Shown: in pieces, positions 16,418 through 25,566 of the stretch
How the letters are laid out: every line of letters begins with the position of its first letter
Position numbering within the stretch: position 1 is the first letter of the stretch
Assembly: GCF_041902385.1 (NCBI RefSeq)
Contig: NZ_CP169244.1
Span: 1,364,001 to 1,428,000 of the forward strand
Source: Arcticibacter sp041902385
Lineage (GTDB): Bacteria > Bacteroidota > Bacteroidia > Sphingobacteriales > Sphingobacteriaceae
Direction: 5' to 3'
DNA: 64,000 nt
Notes under the pieces: generated by a model
Databases searched by the model: none
Told to the model about the DNA's origin: nothing
Seen by the model: the letters and a program-made list of their open reading frames with translations, nothing else
Translations under genes and position numbers: made by a program

Positions 16418-17782
16418 CTATTCCTGCAAGGACTTCCTGGTCCAGTCAATTTGAGCTGACAGATACATGGCAATGGCAACAACCACAAAAAGTCCGACGC
16501 TTCCGAAAAGCAAAGCCAGATCCTGAAGCTGAATGATCACGAAAATGAAGCTATAGAAAACGGCTAGTATGACTGAGAAAACGATCGCTGGTTTCCTGTC
16601 ACGCAGAACGGCGGCGATAAAGATCCCAATGAGCAACACAGTCACAAGCGAGGCAATTAAATAAGCTGCAGTAAACCCGACTTGCTCTGAAAAGGACAGC
16701 AGCAAGGTGTAATAGATGGTCATGGCCGCCCCTATCAGCACATACTGAAGTAAATGAACCTTTTTCTTGTTCAGGATTTCTGTAAATAACAAGGAAATAA
16801 AAGTCAGTAAAATGATCAGCACAGCATACTTCGCCGATCTCATGGTCTTCTGATACTGATCAACAGGAAGTATAAAGGTGACACCAAAGATCGCGTCATT
16901 ATCAGTCTGGCTAAGCCTGGTGTTCCCTTCCATCCATTGTTGGGGCAGGGGCCTGTTAAAATACGACATCTTCCAGAACGCATTAAATGTGCCGCCTGAC
17001 ACCTGGCGGTCTTCAGGCAGGTGGCGTCCTGTGAAGCTGGGGTCGGCCCATTTTCCTTTCACTCTCACTGTCGTACTCTTTCCAAGATGCATAAACTGCA
17101 GTTCGCTGCTCCCCTTTACGTCGAGCTCGAACCGGAAAGCGAGATTGGTATTTTTCCGGGCACTCAGATCCGGAAGTACAATCAGGTTGTTCGCAAAGAG
17201 CTTTAGAGAAGAAAAGTCTGACTCCGCCTGGTAAACAGAATCGTTTAACCTGATCTGGGGGTTATTCTTCAAACCTTTCAGATCGCTCAGGCCTATCGCC
17301 ATCTTTGCTTTGTCCCACAGAACCTGGCTGGGGTCGATACCCGACTTCCTTAGTTCGAGAGCTCCAAAATTTCCACGAACACTGATCTTTGAATTGTAAA
17401 CAACGGCGTCGAACATCGCACGATGAAGAACTTCAGGCTGCACGTCAGAAGTGATATCCAGTTTTTCCGGAAGCAAATAGATGTTCGTTATTACATCCCG
17501 ATACGAGACCCTGCCTGTCGTGTCCTTTTCGGCCAGACGTGTTTTATAGGGCAAAATCAATACCGGGCCTCCCACGAGCTGCTTGCCCGACCACTTATCA
17601 GAAATCTCACGAATCACCTCTTCTTGTCTCCCTTGCCTTTCTGAAATAAGGTTTTGGATCCATACGGAAGGAATGAGTAAAAGAAGGGTCAACACTCCGA
17701 CTAGTATGCATTTTACTAAAACGGACTGGCCCAATGAATTAGAGGCAGTCTTTTCTGTCTGATGTTCAATCTTTATATTCAT
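16418..17782 (-). CDS. creD: Inner-membrane protein CreD
   Basis: 454 residues, the usual CreD length. One N-terminal helix (SVLVKCILVGVLTLLLLIPS) is followed by the signature NLISERQGRQEEVIREISDKWSG and LVGGPVLILPY, a large periplasmic part, and 5-6 C-terminal helices (for example LIILLTFISLLFTEIL, IASLVTVLLIGIFIAAVL). CreD is a membrane protein linked to cell-envelope integrity and colicin/beta-lactam response in other bacteria; its molecular function is unknown. It follows a winged-helix regulator and a membrane protein in the same direction, a grouping I know from other Bacteroidota. Confidence 0.92.
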   Translation of the reverse strand: MNIKIEHQTEKTASNSLGQSVLVKCILVGVLTLLLLIPSVWIQNLISERQGRQEEVIREISDKWSGKQLVGGPVLILPYKTRLAEKDTTGRVSYRDVITNIYLLPEKLDITSDVQPEVLHRAMFDAVVYNSKISVRGNFGALELRKSGIDPSQVLWDKAKMAIGLSDLKGLKNNPQIRLNDSVYQAESDFSSLKLFANNLIVLPDLSARKNTNLAFRFELDVKGSSELQFMHLGKSTTVRVKGKWADPSFTGRHLPEDRQVSGGTFNAFWKMSYFNRPLPQQWMEGNTRLSQTDNDAIFGVTFILPVDQYQKTMRSAKYAVLIILLTFISLLFTEILNKKKVHLLQYVLIGAAMTIYYTLLLSFSEQVGFTAAYLIASLVTVLLIGIFIAAVLRDRKPAIVFSVILAVFYSFIFVIIQLQDLALLFGSVGLFVVVAIAMYLSAQIDWTRKSLQE

Positions 17783-17832
17783 AGCGACTACATTAAAGTA
17801 CTTTGCGTTTCAAAGTATAGAGATAAAAAAAT

Positions 17833-18135
17833 TTAGAGCTTCTGTTGTCTGATCAAATTTTCAAGCGCTTCAAGGTGCTTTTTGAACGCCTGGCGTCCCT
17901 TCGCTGAGGCAGCATATTGCGTATTAGGTTTCCGTCCGATAAAGCTCTTGTTGACTGTGATATACTCCTCCTTCTCGAGTGCCTTAAGATGCGAAGCCAG
18001 ATTTCCATCAGTTACATTCAAAAGCTCCTTGAGAGAATTAAAGTCGTAGTTCTCATTGGCCACCAGTACGCTCATAATCTGCAGGCGTACACGGTTTTCG
18101 AAAGCTTTATCAAACTGTTCTAAGGAGATCTTCAC
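17833..18135 (-). CDS. Winged-helix transcriptional regulator (MarR/ArsR-like)
   Basis: 100 residues, essentially one winged helix: LDKAFEN-type opening (EQFDKAFENRVRLQIMSVLV), recognition region LKELLNVTDGNLASHLKALE and wing KEEYITVNKSFIGRKPNT. It matches the small 'winged helix DNA-binding' proteins that pair with CreD. Its start overlaps the end of the upstream membrane-protein gene by 4 bases, so the two are translationally coupled, and creD follows after 50 bases. It probably autoregulates the trio. Confidence 0.88.
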   Translation of the reverse strand: MKISLEQFDKAFENRVRLQIMSVLVANENYDFNSLKELLNVTDGNLASHLKALEKEEYITVNKSFIGRKPNTQYAASAKGRQAFKKHLEALENLIRQQKL

Positions 18136-18752
18136 TGGTTATACTTAAAGTGCATGATGGAACCATAGAGGATGTGGAGGATGCCGAAGCCGATCACCCA
18201 AAAGATAAGGCCATAACCCGGAAGTAAAGCCGCCAGGAGTCCAAGGACGATTTCTAAGAAGCCCAGCCATTTGACATCTGAAAACGTAAACTGGCTGCCC
18301 GCAACAAGAGAAAGTCCGTAAAAGATCAGACAAGAGGATGATACAATACCATAGTAGCCACGGGAAAGAAAGATCAGAATTAAAAGTCCCCCCGTTACAA
18401 GAGGAATAGCCATGCTAAGCAGGAGGCGCTTACTGACCGGATTCCAGGGGTTTTCATTTTTTCTACGTGCCTGTCTGACCGTGAGCCATATTCCTGTCGC
18501 CAGCGAAAGAACCAGCACGCCGACTGCAACGAGAACCAGCTGCCATAATGTGGCGGGCTCGTTGACGTAAGCGTCACGGTACAGCAGTCCGGAAGCCTCC
18601 GGGTAAACGATCCGATAGCCCAGGTATGCTCCTATCAAGGCATACACGCCGGCCATGACGCCAGAAAGCCCGCTCAGGGAGATAAACCTGGTCGACCGCT
18701 CCATCAGGTTACGGATGGAACTCAGCTCTGAATAGATATCGCTCTCTTTCAT
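18132..18752 (-). CDS. Multi-pass membrane protein linked to creD
   Basis: 206 residues. A soluble N-terminal helix (MKESDIYSELSSIRNLMERS) is followed by about five membrane spans (LSGVMAGVYALIGAYLGYRI, LVLVAVGVLVLSLATGIWLT, LLLSMAIPLVTGGLLILIFL, IVLGLLAALLPGYGLIFWVI). No catalytic motif. It is the first gene of the creD operon and overlaps the regulator gene by 4 bases. In comparable Bacteroidota clusters it is annotated only as a hypothetical membrane protein; a role in signal input to the regulator is speculative. Confidence 0.8.
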   Translation of the reverse strand: MKESDIYSELSSIRNLMERSTRFISLSGLSGVMAGVYALIGAYLGYRIVYPEASGLLYRDAYVNEPATLWQLVLVAVGVLVLSLATGIWLTVRQARRKNENPWNPVSKRLLLSMAIPLVTGGLLILIFLSRGYYGIVSSSCLIFYGLSLVAGSQFTFSDVKWLGFLEIVLGLLAALLPGYGLIFWVIGFGILHILYGSIMHFKYNQ

Positions 18753-18928
18753 CTGAAATGAACTTTGAACTACAAAGTAAGTTAAATTAGATGAAAGTCA
18801 CAAGACAGGATCCATTTTTAAAATTTCTGAGCTCACCGCTCGTTCTTTAAGGTCTCACTGAACTCGTTTCACTAGAGCGCCTTTTCACGTTATGGGGTTA
18901 CTAATTCTAGTGGGCAGGTATAAAGAAT

Positions 18929-19198
18929 ATGCTCCTGTTATTTTATCTGCTCTTCCCGGCATTGTCATCGATCGCTATTGGAAACCAAAGGCCACGGCGT
19001 TATACCTACCTCCTGACTGCCTTGCTGGTCAGCATCTTTCCCTTTGCATTCTTATATCTGCACGACCTAATCAACCCTCCTCCTGCCGGCCCCCGCTGCG
19101 CAAACCCGCAGTTCTACTTAATTTTGTCCAATTTCATTATTTTCCTCCCCCTCAGCATGTTGTTGCAGTGGATAGTAAACATCCTCATCCGCAAGTAA
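18929..19198 (+). CDS. Small hypothetical membrane protein
   Basis: 89 residues with three hydrophobic spans (LLLFYLLFPALSSIAIG, YLLTALLVSIFPFAFLYL, FYLILSNFIIFLPLSMLLQW) and a positively charged cytoplasmic end (NILIRK). The regular spacing of spans makes a real protein likely over a chance frame. An overlapping frame on the same strand has poor composition. No family recognised. The gene downstream is 32 bases away in the same direction. Confidence 0.55.
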   Translation: MLLLFYLLFPALSSIAIGNQRPRRYTYLLTALLVSIFPFAFLYLHDLINPPPAGPRCANPQFYLILSNFIIFLPLSMLLQWIVNILIRK

Positions 19199-19230
19199 GG
19201 TAATATCGGCGACTCCGGTCACGGTGCATT

Positions 19231-19668
19231 ATGCCCTTTAAGGATGTGCCACTGGCCGAAGGCATCAGAGAGAACTTCGACAAAGTTGAACAGCTCGTCG
19301 ACCTTGCTCCTCCGATTGAGAAATGGATCTTCATAAAGTTTAAACCAGCCCTTGGCCCGGGTTTTATTACCAATTACGAAGGCACGAGGTTTGATCCTGA
19401 AAAAACTATTTACATACCGTTGAAAAACGAGGATCGCCCTGACCAGATAGGGATAAACGTTTGCTATCCAGAGCTGAATGAAGACAATAAAGAAAAGTAT
19501 TTAAGCGCTACTTTCATTATGCTGGACACACTACTTGGAGAAAAATCAGTAGCGGAAGACATTGACTATTTAAATGTTGTCGTCACCCCTGAGGATATCG
19601 ACCAATACAACTTTGGATATCTTTCTGAAATCGCGAATTACATTGAGCAGAAGAAGCGTCCGGAGTAA
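19231..19668 (+). CDS. Hypothetical protein, possibly missing its N-terminal part
   Basis: 145 residues, acidic and soluble. The segment VEQLVDLAPPIEKWIFIKFK, then PALGPGFITNYEGTRFDPEK and DIDYLNVV, resembles the C-terminal half of a widespread uncharacterised family whose members have an extra helical N-terminal region. Here the frame is closed by a TAA 27 bases before the ATG, so that region cannot be part of this gene. It may be a 5'-truncated relic or a naturally short member. A strong hairpin lies about 100 bases after the stop. Confidence 0.6.
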   Translation: MPFKDVPLAEGIRENFDKVEQLVDLAPPIEKWIFIKFKPALGPGFITNYEGTRFDPEKTIYIPLKNEDRPDQIGINVCYPELNEDNKEKYLSATFIMLDTLLGEKSVAEDIDYLNVVVTPEDIDQYNFGYLSEIANYIEQKKRPE

Positions 19669-19771
19669 TTAACTATTATTTAGATCGCCGGGATATCAGC
19701 AATTTCAAACGATAACAGAACTTGCATGAAATTCACAATCGCGGCGGATAACGTCAGATTAGTAGCCCTGA

Positions 19772-19820
19772 AATAAATGAAGAAGGCCGCGTCCCAGGGA
19801 GGCGGCCTTCTTCATTTATT
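19772..19820. terminator. Strong bidirectional terminator hairpin
   Basis: A perfect 19-base stem, AATAAATGAAGAAGGCCGC (19772-19790) with GCGGCCTTCTTCATTTATT (19802-19820), loop GTCCCAGGGAG. It separates the plus-strand hypothetical gene from the minus-strand susD-like gene and can serve both. Confidence 0.9.
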
Positions 19821-19840
19821 GACTAGAAAACACTGTCACT

Positions 19841-21655
19841 TCACCATCCGGGATTTTGAACCAGACTAGTGTTCCGTTCTATTTCATACTGCGGTACCGG
19901 CCAGAGAAAATGCTTTTTCTGAAAGACGCGGGGCTCAGCGATCCTCCGTTTATAGAAACTCTGATCACTGAAACTGGTACCTGCAGTTACGGTCATCCCA
20001 TATATTGGTGCAGCATCTGTCTGTTCGGCGATCTTCCAGCGCCTTACATCCCAGAAGCGATGCTCTTCAAAGGCCAGCTCTATTCTTCGTTCATGCCTGA
20101 TGCGATCCCGTAGCTCACCCTGATTAAGACCTTCGGGAAGTGCCGGCAGGCCTCCTCTCTCACGGATTAAATTAATGTATTTATAAATGTCCGGATTCTG
20201 CGGATCATACTCGTTCAACGCTTCTGCATAATTAAGGTAGGCCTCTGCCAATCTGAAAAATATCCATGATTTCAATACGTGTCTTCCATTTCTGACGTCG
20301 CTTTCCGGATGCACGTATTTAGCCGTGGTATAACCTGTGGTGGAATGATCGTTTGATCCGTTGTATCCATCTCTCCCTGTAGCAAATAGCTCCACCCGTG
20401 TAATAGTCTTACCGTCTACTCCCTTGTAAAGCCAATCCATACCATTAAATCCGACGGTTGCGTAGAAGCGGGGTTCGCGTCCAACATACATATTATGAAT
20501 ACCCGCTCTCGTGAATTTGGTCGCAACAGTTGAAAACCCGGTTTCTGAATAACCGGAAGCAGGGTTGATCACGGGGTTGGTGGCTGTGCTGGAAGCTGTA
20601 AAAGGGCTCATCCCGTTTTCCATTTCATACTCGTCCACTAATTGCTGACTAGGCCCGAGCCCGATATAGCCGTTAAGTTGCCGTGGGGCGGAGCACCGCT
20701 CCCAGCGAACGTAATCACCGGTCATCGGCCTTGCCCAAATCACCTCAGCATTCCATTTGTCGAGAAACACATATTGGTAAGAAAGAAACGGATCGAACTT
20801 TCCGTCTGTTCCATTTTTCTTATAGAGGCCCTCAGGCATTCTGTCTATAACCGCCTTCGCTGCATCGGCAGCTTTACGCCATTTGCTCTGATCGTACACC
20901 TGGTTAACGAGCTGCTTCCCGTCTTGATCCTTAAAATCGGCATATTCGGTATTACCGTTCCATAGCGGACTGGCGGCATACAGTAATACCCTTGCTTTTA
21001 ATGCTCTTGCCATTCCTGCCGAAGCCCGACCGTAATCCCTTGCAAGTGGTGGCTTATCGGGCAACACCTGCTCTGCTTTGTCAAGTTCTGAAACAATAAA
21101 ATCAACGCATTCGTCGTAGGAATTTCTGGGTAACTGGATTTCAGATAATGGAGCATCAATAGCTAAAGGCGTCTCGGGGAGGATTGTAACGGGCCCGTAT
21201 TGCCTGAGTAACTGGAAGTAATAAAATGCCCTGAGTACTCTAGCTTCCTCCCGGTACTGTACAGTAATGCCGGCGCTGAGGTCATCACATTCTTTGCATT
21301 CGCCTACCCTGTTAATAAAAGTGCTGGCTGCTCTGATCCCTTTATAATATTTCGACCAGATGTCATAGGGAGTATTGACGGGCGACCAGTTGCCCGTATT
21401 GATCTGCTGATGAGGCCAGTTAAACACCCAGTCGGCTTCATCTGAAAGGGGCGTGTAATTTACGCCATTACAAACCAGCGGGTCAGGGATATAGCTATAA
21501 ACATTGGCAAGATATCTTTCAGTTTCCAGTCTGAGGGAAAATACCTGATCAAGGTTTATCATATCGTTAGGCTGCTTATCCAGAAATTTTTCACAGGAAA
21601 ACAGGCCTGTAGCACATACGAGCAGAAGTATATATTTTGAGACGTTCTTCATCAT
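19841..21655 (-). CDS. SusD/RagB-family nutrient-binding lipoprotein
   Basis: 604 residues. Lipobox in LLLVCATGLFSCEKFLDKQP, so it is surface-anchored. SusD features follow: an N-terminal TPR-like region with RYLANVYSYIPDP, REEARVLRAFYYFQLLRQYG and YGRASAGMARALKARVLLYA, and the C-terminal block FRLAEAYLNYAEALNE, RIELAFEEHRFWDVRRWKIA. It captures a glycan or other nutrient at the cell surface for the partner SusC porin. It follows susC by 46 bases. No glycoside hydrolase lies next to this pair, so the substrate cannot be inferred. Confidence 0.95.
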   Translation of the reverse strand: MMKNVSKYILLLVCATGLFSCEKFLDKQPNDMINLDQVFSLRLETERYLANVYSYIPDPLVCNGVNYTPLSDEADWVFNWPHQQINTGNWSPVNTPYDIWSKYYKGIRAASTFINRVGECKECDDLSAGITVQYREEARVLRAFYYFQLLRQYGPVTILPETPLAIDAPLSEIQLPRNSYDECVDFIVSELDKAEQVLPDKPPLARDYGRASAGMARALKARVLLYAASPLWNGNTEYADFKDQDGKQLVNQVYDQSKWRKAADAAKAVIDRMPEGLYKKNGTDGKFDPFLSYQYVFLDKWNAEVIWARPMTGDYVRWERCSAPRQLNGYIGLGPSQQLVDEYEMENGMSPFTASSTATNPVINPASGYSETGFSTVATKFTRAGIHNMYVGREPRFYATVGFNGMDWLYKGVDGKTITRVELFATGRDGYNGSNDHSTTGYTTAKYVHPESDVRNGRHVLKSWIFFRLAEAYLNYAEALNEYDPQNPDIYKYINLIRERGGLPALPEGLNQGELRDRIRHERRIELAFEEHRFWDVRRWKIAEQTDAAPIYGMTVTAGTSFSDQSFYKRRIAEPRVFQKKHFLWPVPQYEIERNTSLVQNPGW

Positions 21656-21701
21656 GATTTTCTTCTTTAGCGTTTCATTTACAATTTGTTCAGCCGCTCA
21701 G

Positions 21702-24700
21702 TTACAGATTGAGGTTGACCCCAAAGTTGAATGTCTTCTGAATCGGGTAAGCACCACCATTGGCACTGCCCAGCTCAGGATCCCAGAAATCGAATTTACT
21801 CCAGGTATACAAGTTCAACCCATTTGCATAGATCCTGAGTGTATTGATCTTTAACCTTTTTGTCAGCGATTTCGGGATGGTATAGCCAACCTCCGCGGTC
21901 TTTAGCCTCAGGTAGCTGCCATCGCGCTGCCACCACGTGGAGGACTGAAAGTTGTTTGAGTTTGCCCCGAATGAGAGCCTTGGAAATAAGACATTTTGAC
22001 TGGGGTTTTCGGGAGTCCATCTGTTCAGGGTATTGACGTTCAAGCCGCCTACCAGGCCTCCGCGGTCAAAAGGGTACCATCCTGAGCCGCCAAGAGTAAA
22101 GCTGGCTCCGCTGTTGCCCTGAAAGAATACCGAGAAATCGAAGCCTTTAATTGCGACGGTGCTTCCAAATCCATAAATCGCCTCGGGCACCGCGGGATTG
22201 CCTATTGCTACGGCGTCGAAGGAGTTAACAACACCATCTTTATTATAATCCGAATACTTGATGTCGCCTGGCCTTACGGCTCCAAACTGTTGAACCGGAG
22301 AGTTGTCTATATCCTCCTGATCGTTAAAGAGCCCGAGCGCTATTAGTCCGAAGGGCTGGTTATACCGTTTTCCTACCCGGTTCTGGTAAGTATATGTGTA
22401 ATCAGGCTGGTCAGTATTCAGCAGTTTGTTTTTTGCAAACGTATAATTGCCTCTGAAGGATACGTCAAACGCTCCCATTTTTGCCCTGTATTCCAGGGTA
22501 GTTTCAAAGCCTTTATTTTCAAACTCACCCAGGTTCCCGTAGGGATTGTTTTGTAAACCAAGCATCGTGGGAAGTGAAGCGCGCTGCAGAAATATGCCCT
22601 CGCGGTGACGCTTGAAAACGTCTGCCTGGAGGTTAAAGCTCCTCAAGAACCTCATCTCCAGACCGAGGTCCACTTCCCTTTCTTTTTCCCATGTCAGGTT
22701 GGCTCCCCATTGATCCTCCCCGCGACCGGTAAAGGTATTAGTTGCGTCTGTGCCGAACGCATAGCCGCCATTTCCGCCGCCTACTGTTGTCAGATAAGCA
22801 AACCGCCGGCCCCCGATCTGGTCATTCCCTTTTATTCCCCATGATCCGCGTAATTTCAAATATTCAATGCCTTTGATATTATTCTTAAAGAACGGTTCTT
22901 CCGATAGTATCCAGCCCAGGGCTGTAGCGGGGAAAAAACCGTATCGGTGACCTTTGGCAAAGTTTTCTGAACCGTTATATCCGGCGCTCACTTCTATGAA
23001 ATAGCGATTATTGTAGCCGTAAGACAGTCGGGAAACCACGCCCTGAAGCCTGAACGGCAGGGAGCTAATGGCGTCAGTTGCATCAGCATTCTGGTAGTCT
23101 TGCTGATTATAGAGCAATAAGCCTTTTACATCGTGCTTGCCAAAAGTCCGGTTGTAATCAACGTTTGCCTGAATATAGATGCGGCGGTTACCCCCAGAGG
23201 CCTTTGAAAATCCAAGATCTGCCTTCCCGTTCACCAACCGGGTTAATATCAGCTCTCCGTTGTCATCCCGGCCGGTTGCGAAATACTTATCCACCTGATC
23301 ACTATTTGCCAGGTACGTTCTGATTTGATTGATGTCGTGATAGTTATAGCCGTCGAAAGCGAACTTCCCTTGTACGCTCAGTCCTTTTACAAATCTGGAA
23401 AGGTTGTGTTTCAGTGTAAGGTCAGACTGTATATTATTACGCCACTGAGTTTTAAAACCAGTACCGGTTAGCTGAGCATACGGGTTAATCTGACTGCTGA
23501 TACCCCCATATACAAATTTATTAGGGTTAGCCGGATCCGGATAGGTCGGCGAATACCCGATTGGGGTGTTATTCTGAATGGACGACCAGATGTCGCCGTT
23601 GCTGGTACCCGGATAGTTGGAGGTAACGAGTATCCCCCCGAGACCTAAGCTCAGCTCGGTATCCTTGTTTAGATCTACGTCGATATTAGCCCTGAAATTA
23701 TAGCGCTTTACCTTCGCGTTGGTGTTGTAGGTATTGAGGTTGTCGCCCTTCCATATGCCGTCTTCCTGATAATAGCCAGCAGAAACAAAATATTTAGCCA
23801 TCTCACTGCCTCCTGTTATGTTCAGGTTGGCTCTTTGATTGGAAGCGTGATCTTTCATCATCAGATCGAGCCAGTTCACATTAGGATACAGATAAGGATC
23901 CTCTCCACTTCTGTACTTCTCTATTATCTCAGGGGTATAGGGAGAAACAAAGCTGGGATTTGTAGCCAGTTGCGCCTCATTGTATAAGTTTAGCCAGGTA
24001 GGGCCGTCAACGTACTCCTGCAGCCTGGTAGGCCTGTTGGTTCCACTTTCCATTTTAAAACTGATGCCCGGCTTTTGTCGCAGCCCTCTTCTGGTCGTAA
24101 CCAGGATCACTCCATTGGCACCGCGCACTCCGTATACCGAAGTAGCGGCTGCATCTTTCAATACCGAGAAGGTTTCGATCTCTTCCGGCTCAATGTTTGA
24201 AATGGGACGCTCAACGCCGTCCACGAGTACAAGGGGATTCGCCCCCGCACCGAATGTGCTGATTCCTCTGATCCAGAACTGCGCATCATCATATCCCGGC
24301 TCGCCGCTTCTCTGGACGGAAATAAGACCTGAAACTTTACCAGCCAGAGCATTGGTCAAAGAACGAGGTGCTGCCTGTTTGACATCCCTCACGTTTACGG
24401 TGGAAATGGAAGCGACCACACTCTCCTTCTTTTGCGTTCCAAATGCCACGACGGCTACTTCGTTCAAACTCGTGGCATCAGGCTCCATCGAGACATTAAT
24501 CCGTCTCCTCGTTTCGATCGCTATTTCCTGGGTCTTGTATCCCAAAAACTTAAAAACCAGGATTTCGTTACCTCCGGGGACAACAATCTGGTAATTGCCC
24601 GCGATGTCGGACACAGCACCTTTACTTATGCCTTTGATCTGGACCGTTACACCGGGAAGAGGATCTCCCCGCTCATCGGTTATCTTTCCGGAAACCTGCA

Positions 24701-24797
24701 CGTCCAATAAATGCCCTGGGCTGGCCTTACTTTCCATTGGGATGCAGATCCCTATAATTGCCCATATTGCTATTAATCGTAAAAAGTCTGTTTTCAT
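21702..24797 (-). CDS. SusC/RagA TonB-linked outer-membrane transporter
   Basis: 1031 residues. A signal peptide is followed by a carboxypeptidase-like regulatory domain (residues ~33-110: VQVSGKITDERGDPLPGVTV, FKFLGYKTQEIAI), the plug (SLTNALAGKVSGLISVQRSG, VLVDGVERPISNIEPEEIET, VLKDAAATSVYGVRGANGVI) and a 22-strand-type barrel ending FNFGVNLNL. It imports substrates captured by the downstream SusD partner using TonB energy. There is no N-terminal STN domain, so direct anti-sigma signalling is not expected. It is transcribed from the 24.8-25.5 kb gap together with susD. Confidence 0.95.
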   Translation of the reverse strand: MKTDFLRLIAIWAIIGICIPMESKASPGHLLDVQVSGKITDERGDPLPGVTVQIKGISKGAVSDIAGNYQIVVPGGNEILVFKFLGYKTQEIAIETRRRINVSMEPDATSLNEVAVVAFGTQKKESVVASISTVNVRDVKQAAPRSLTNALAGKVSGLISVQRSGEPGYDDAQFWIRGISTFGAGANPLVLVDGVERPISNIEPEEIETFSVLKDAAATSVYGVRGANGVILVTTRRGLRQKPGISFKMESGTNRPTRLQEYVDGPTWLNLYNEAQLATNPSFVSPYTPEIIEKYRSGEDPYLYPNVNWLDLMMKDHASNQRANLNITGGSEMAKYFVSAGYYQEDGIWKGDNLNTYNTNAKVKRYNFRANIDVDLNKDTELSLGLGGILVTSNYPGTSNGDIWSSIQNNTPIGYSPTYPDPANPNKFVYGGISSQINPYAQLTGTGFKTQWRNNIQSDLTLKHNLSRFVKGLSVQGKFAFDGYNYHDINQIRTYLANSDQVDKYFATGRDDNGELILTRLVNGKADLGFSKASGGNRRIYIQANVDYNRTFGKHDVKGLLLYNQQDYQNADATDAISSLPFRLQGVVSRLSYGYNNRYFIEVSAGYNGSENFAKGHRYGFFPATALGWILSEEPFFKNNIKGIEYLKLRGSWGIKGNDQIGGRRFAYLTTVGGGNGGYAFGTDATNTFTGRGEDQWGANLTWEKEREVDLGLEMRFLRSFNLQADVFKRHREGIFLQRASLPTMLGLQNNPYGNLGEFENKGFETTLEYRAKMGAFDVSFRGNYTFAKNKLLNTDQPDYTYTYQNRVGKRYNQPFGLIALGLFNDQEDIDNSPVQQFGAVRPGDIKYSDYNKDGVVNSFDAVAIGNPAVPEAIYGFGSTVAIKGFDFSVFFQGNSGASFTLGGSGWYPFDRGGLVGGLNVNTLNRWTPENPSQNVLFPRLSFGANSNNFQSSTWWQRDGSYLRLKTAEVGYTIPKSLTKRLKINTLRIYANGLNLYTWSKFDFWDPELGSANGGAYPIQKTFNFGVNLNL

Positions 24798-25521
24798 AAT
24801 TTTGACTAGAGAGGTTTATTGCTACTGTTGGTCATTATCTATTTCAATGCGCCCGGAAGCCAGCTTACTTTCATGTAAGCCCGGTGTATGGCACTCCATC
24901 GCTCTTTCAGCAGGTGCAAGGCCAGGATGGGCTGAAAATAGATTGTTTGTAATTGCCGCTGCCAGAGTGAAACAGCAAGCGACAAAACATTTTACGTGGG
25001 GGTATTTCTTTATTCATGCAATCAGGTCTTGTTTTAGGTTTATTAGTTTAAAAAAATTTTAAGTTCCCGATCTTCTCTCCCTGTACCTCAGAAGAAAAGC
25101 CTGTGGTTGATGTGATAGTCTCCTCAATAGGCAGCTGGATTTTATGGTTAAACTTCTTTTGTTCTACTGACTGTTCTTTGAGCATGGTGGTCAGAGCTTT
25201 ACGGTTCGCCGGTTACTTTCGCATTCCGGACTATGCTTCATGGTTAGCTCGTTTATAATTTGCGCGATAGCAGGACCTGTCCTGTTTCAATCGCTGTTAG
25301 CTTAAATCAAAGCTATCAGCCTGCGCTATTGCAAGGGTTCGCTTTTGTACAGAAATGGTTCGTTTTTGTACAGGCCAGCTGATTAGCTGGAAAAGGGCGA
25401 ATAAGCAGGTAAGCCGCGTGGATAGATGCATGTACTAAGGGAGAGTGGTAGAGATCTTTACGGCAGGCGAATAGTAGATGAAGCGCTTCCCCTACTATTC
25501 CTCGCGATTATTGATTACCTA
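24798..25521. other. Intergenic region upstream of susC and the fadR-like gene
   Basis: About 720 bases without a convincing gene, between two divergent transcription units. It contains a tandem direct repeat (25336-25373) and a short palindrome TAGCTT-AAATC-AAAGCTA around 25297-25314. Open frames in it have arginine/cysteine-rich, non-protein-like composition. Confidence 0.55.
25336..25373. repeat. Tandem 17-base direct repeat, period 21
   Basis: GGTTCGCTTTTGTACAG (25336-25352) and GGTTCGTTTTTGTACAG (25357-25373) differ at one base and are offset by 21 bases, two helical turns, so a protein could bind both on the same DNA face. They lie about 150 bases upstream of the fadR-like promoter. 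Confidence 0.7.
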
Positions 25522-25551
25522 TTGCAAACAGATTAAAGACCTCTACCTTTG
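25522..25551 (+). promoter_or_regulatory. Bacteroidota promoter of the fadR-like operon
   Basis: TTG at 25522-25524 (-33) and TACCTTTG at 25544-25551 (-7, consensus TAnnTTTG) with 19 bases between them. Transcription would start only about 10 bases before the ATG at 25567, so the leader is almost absent. The TTG at 25549 lies inside the -7 box and cannot be the start codon. Confidence 0.65.
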
Positions 25552-25566
25552 CAATCATCAGATGAT

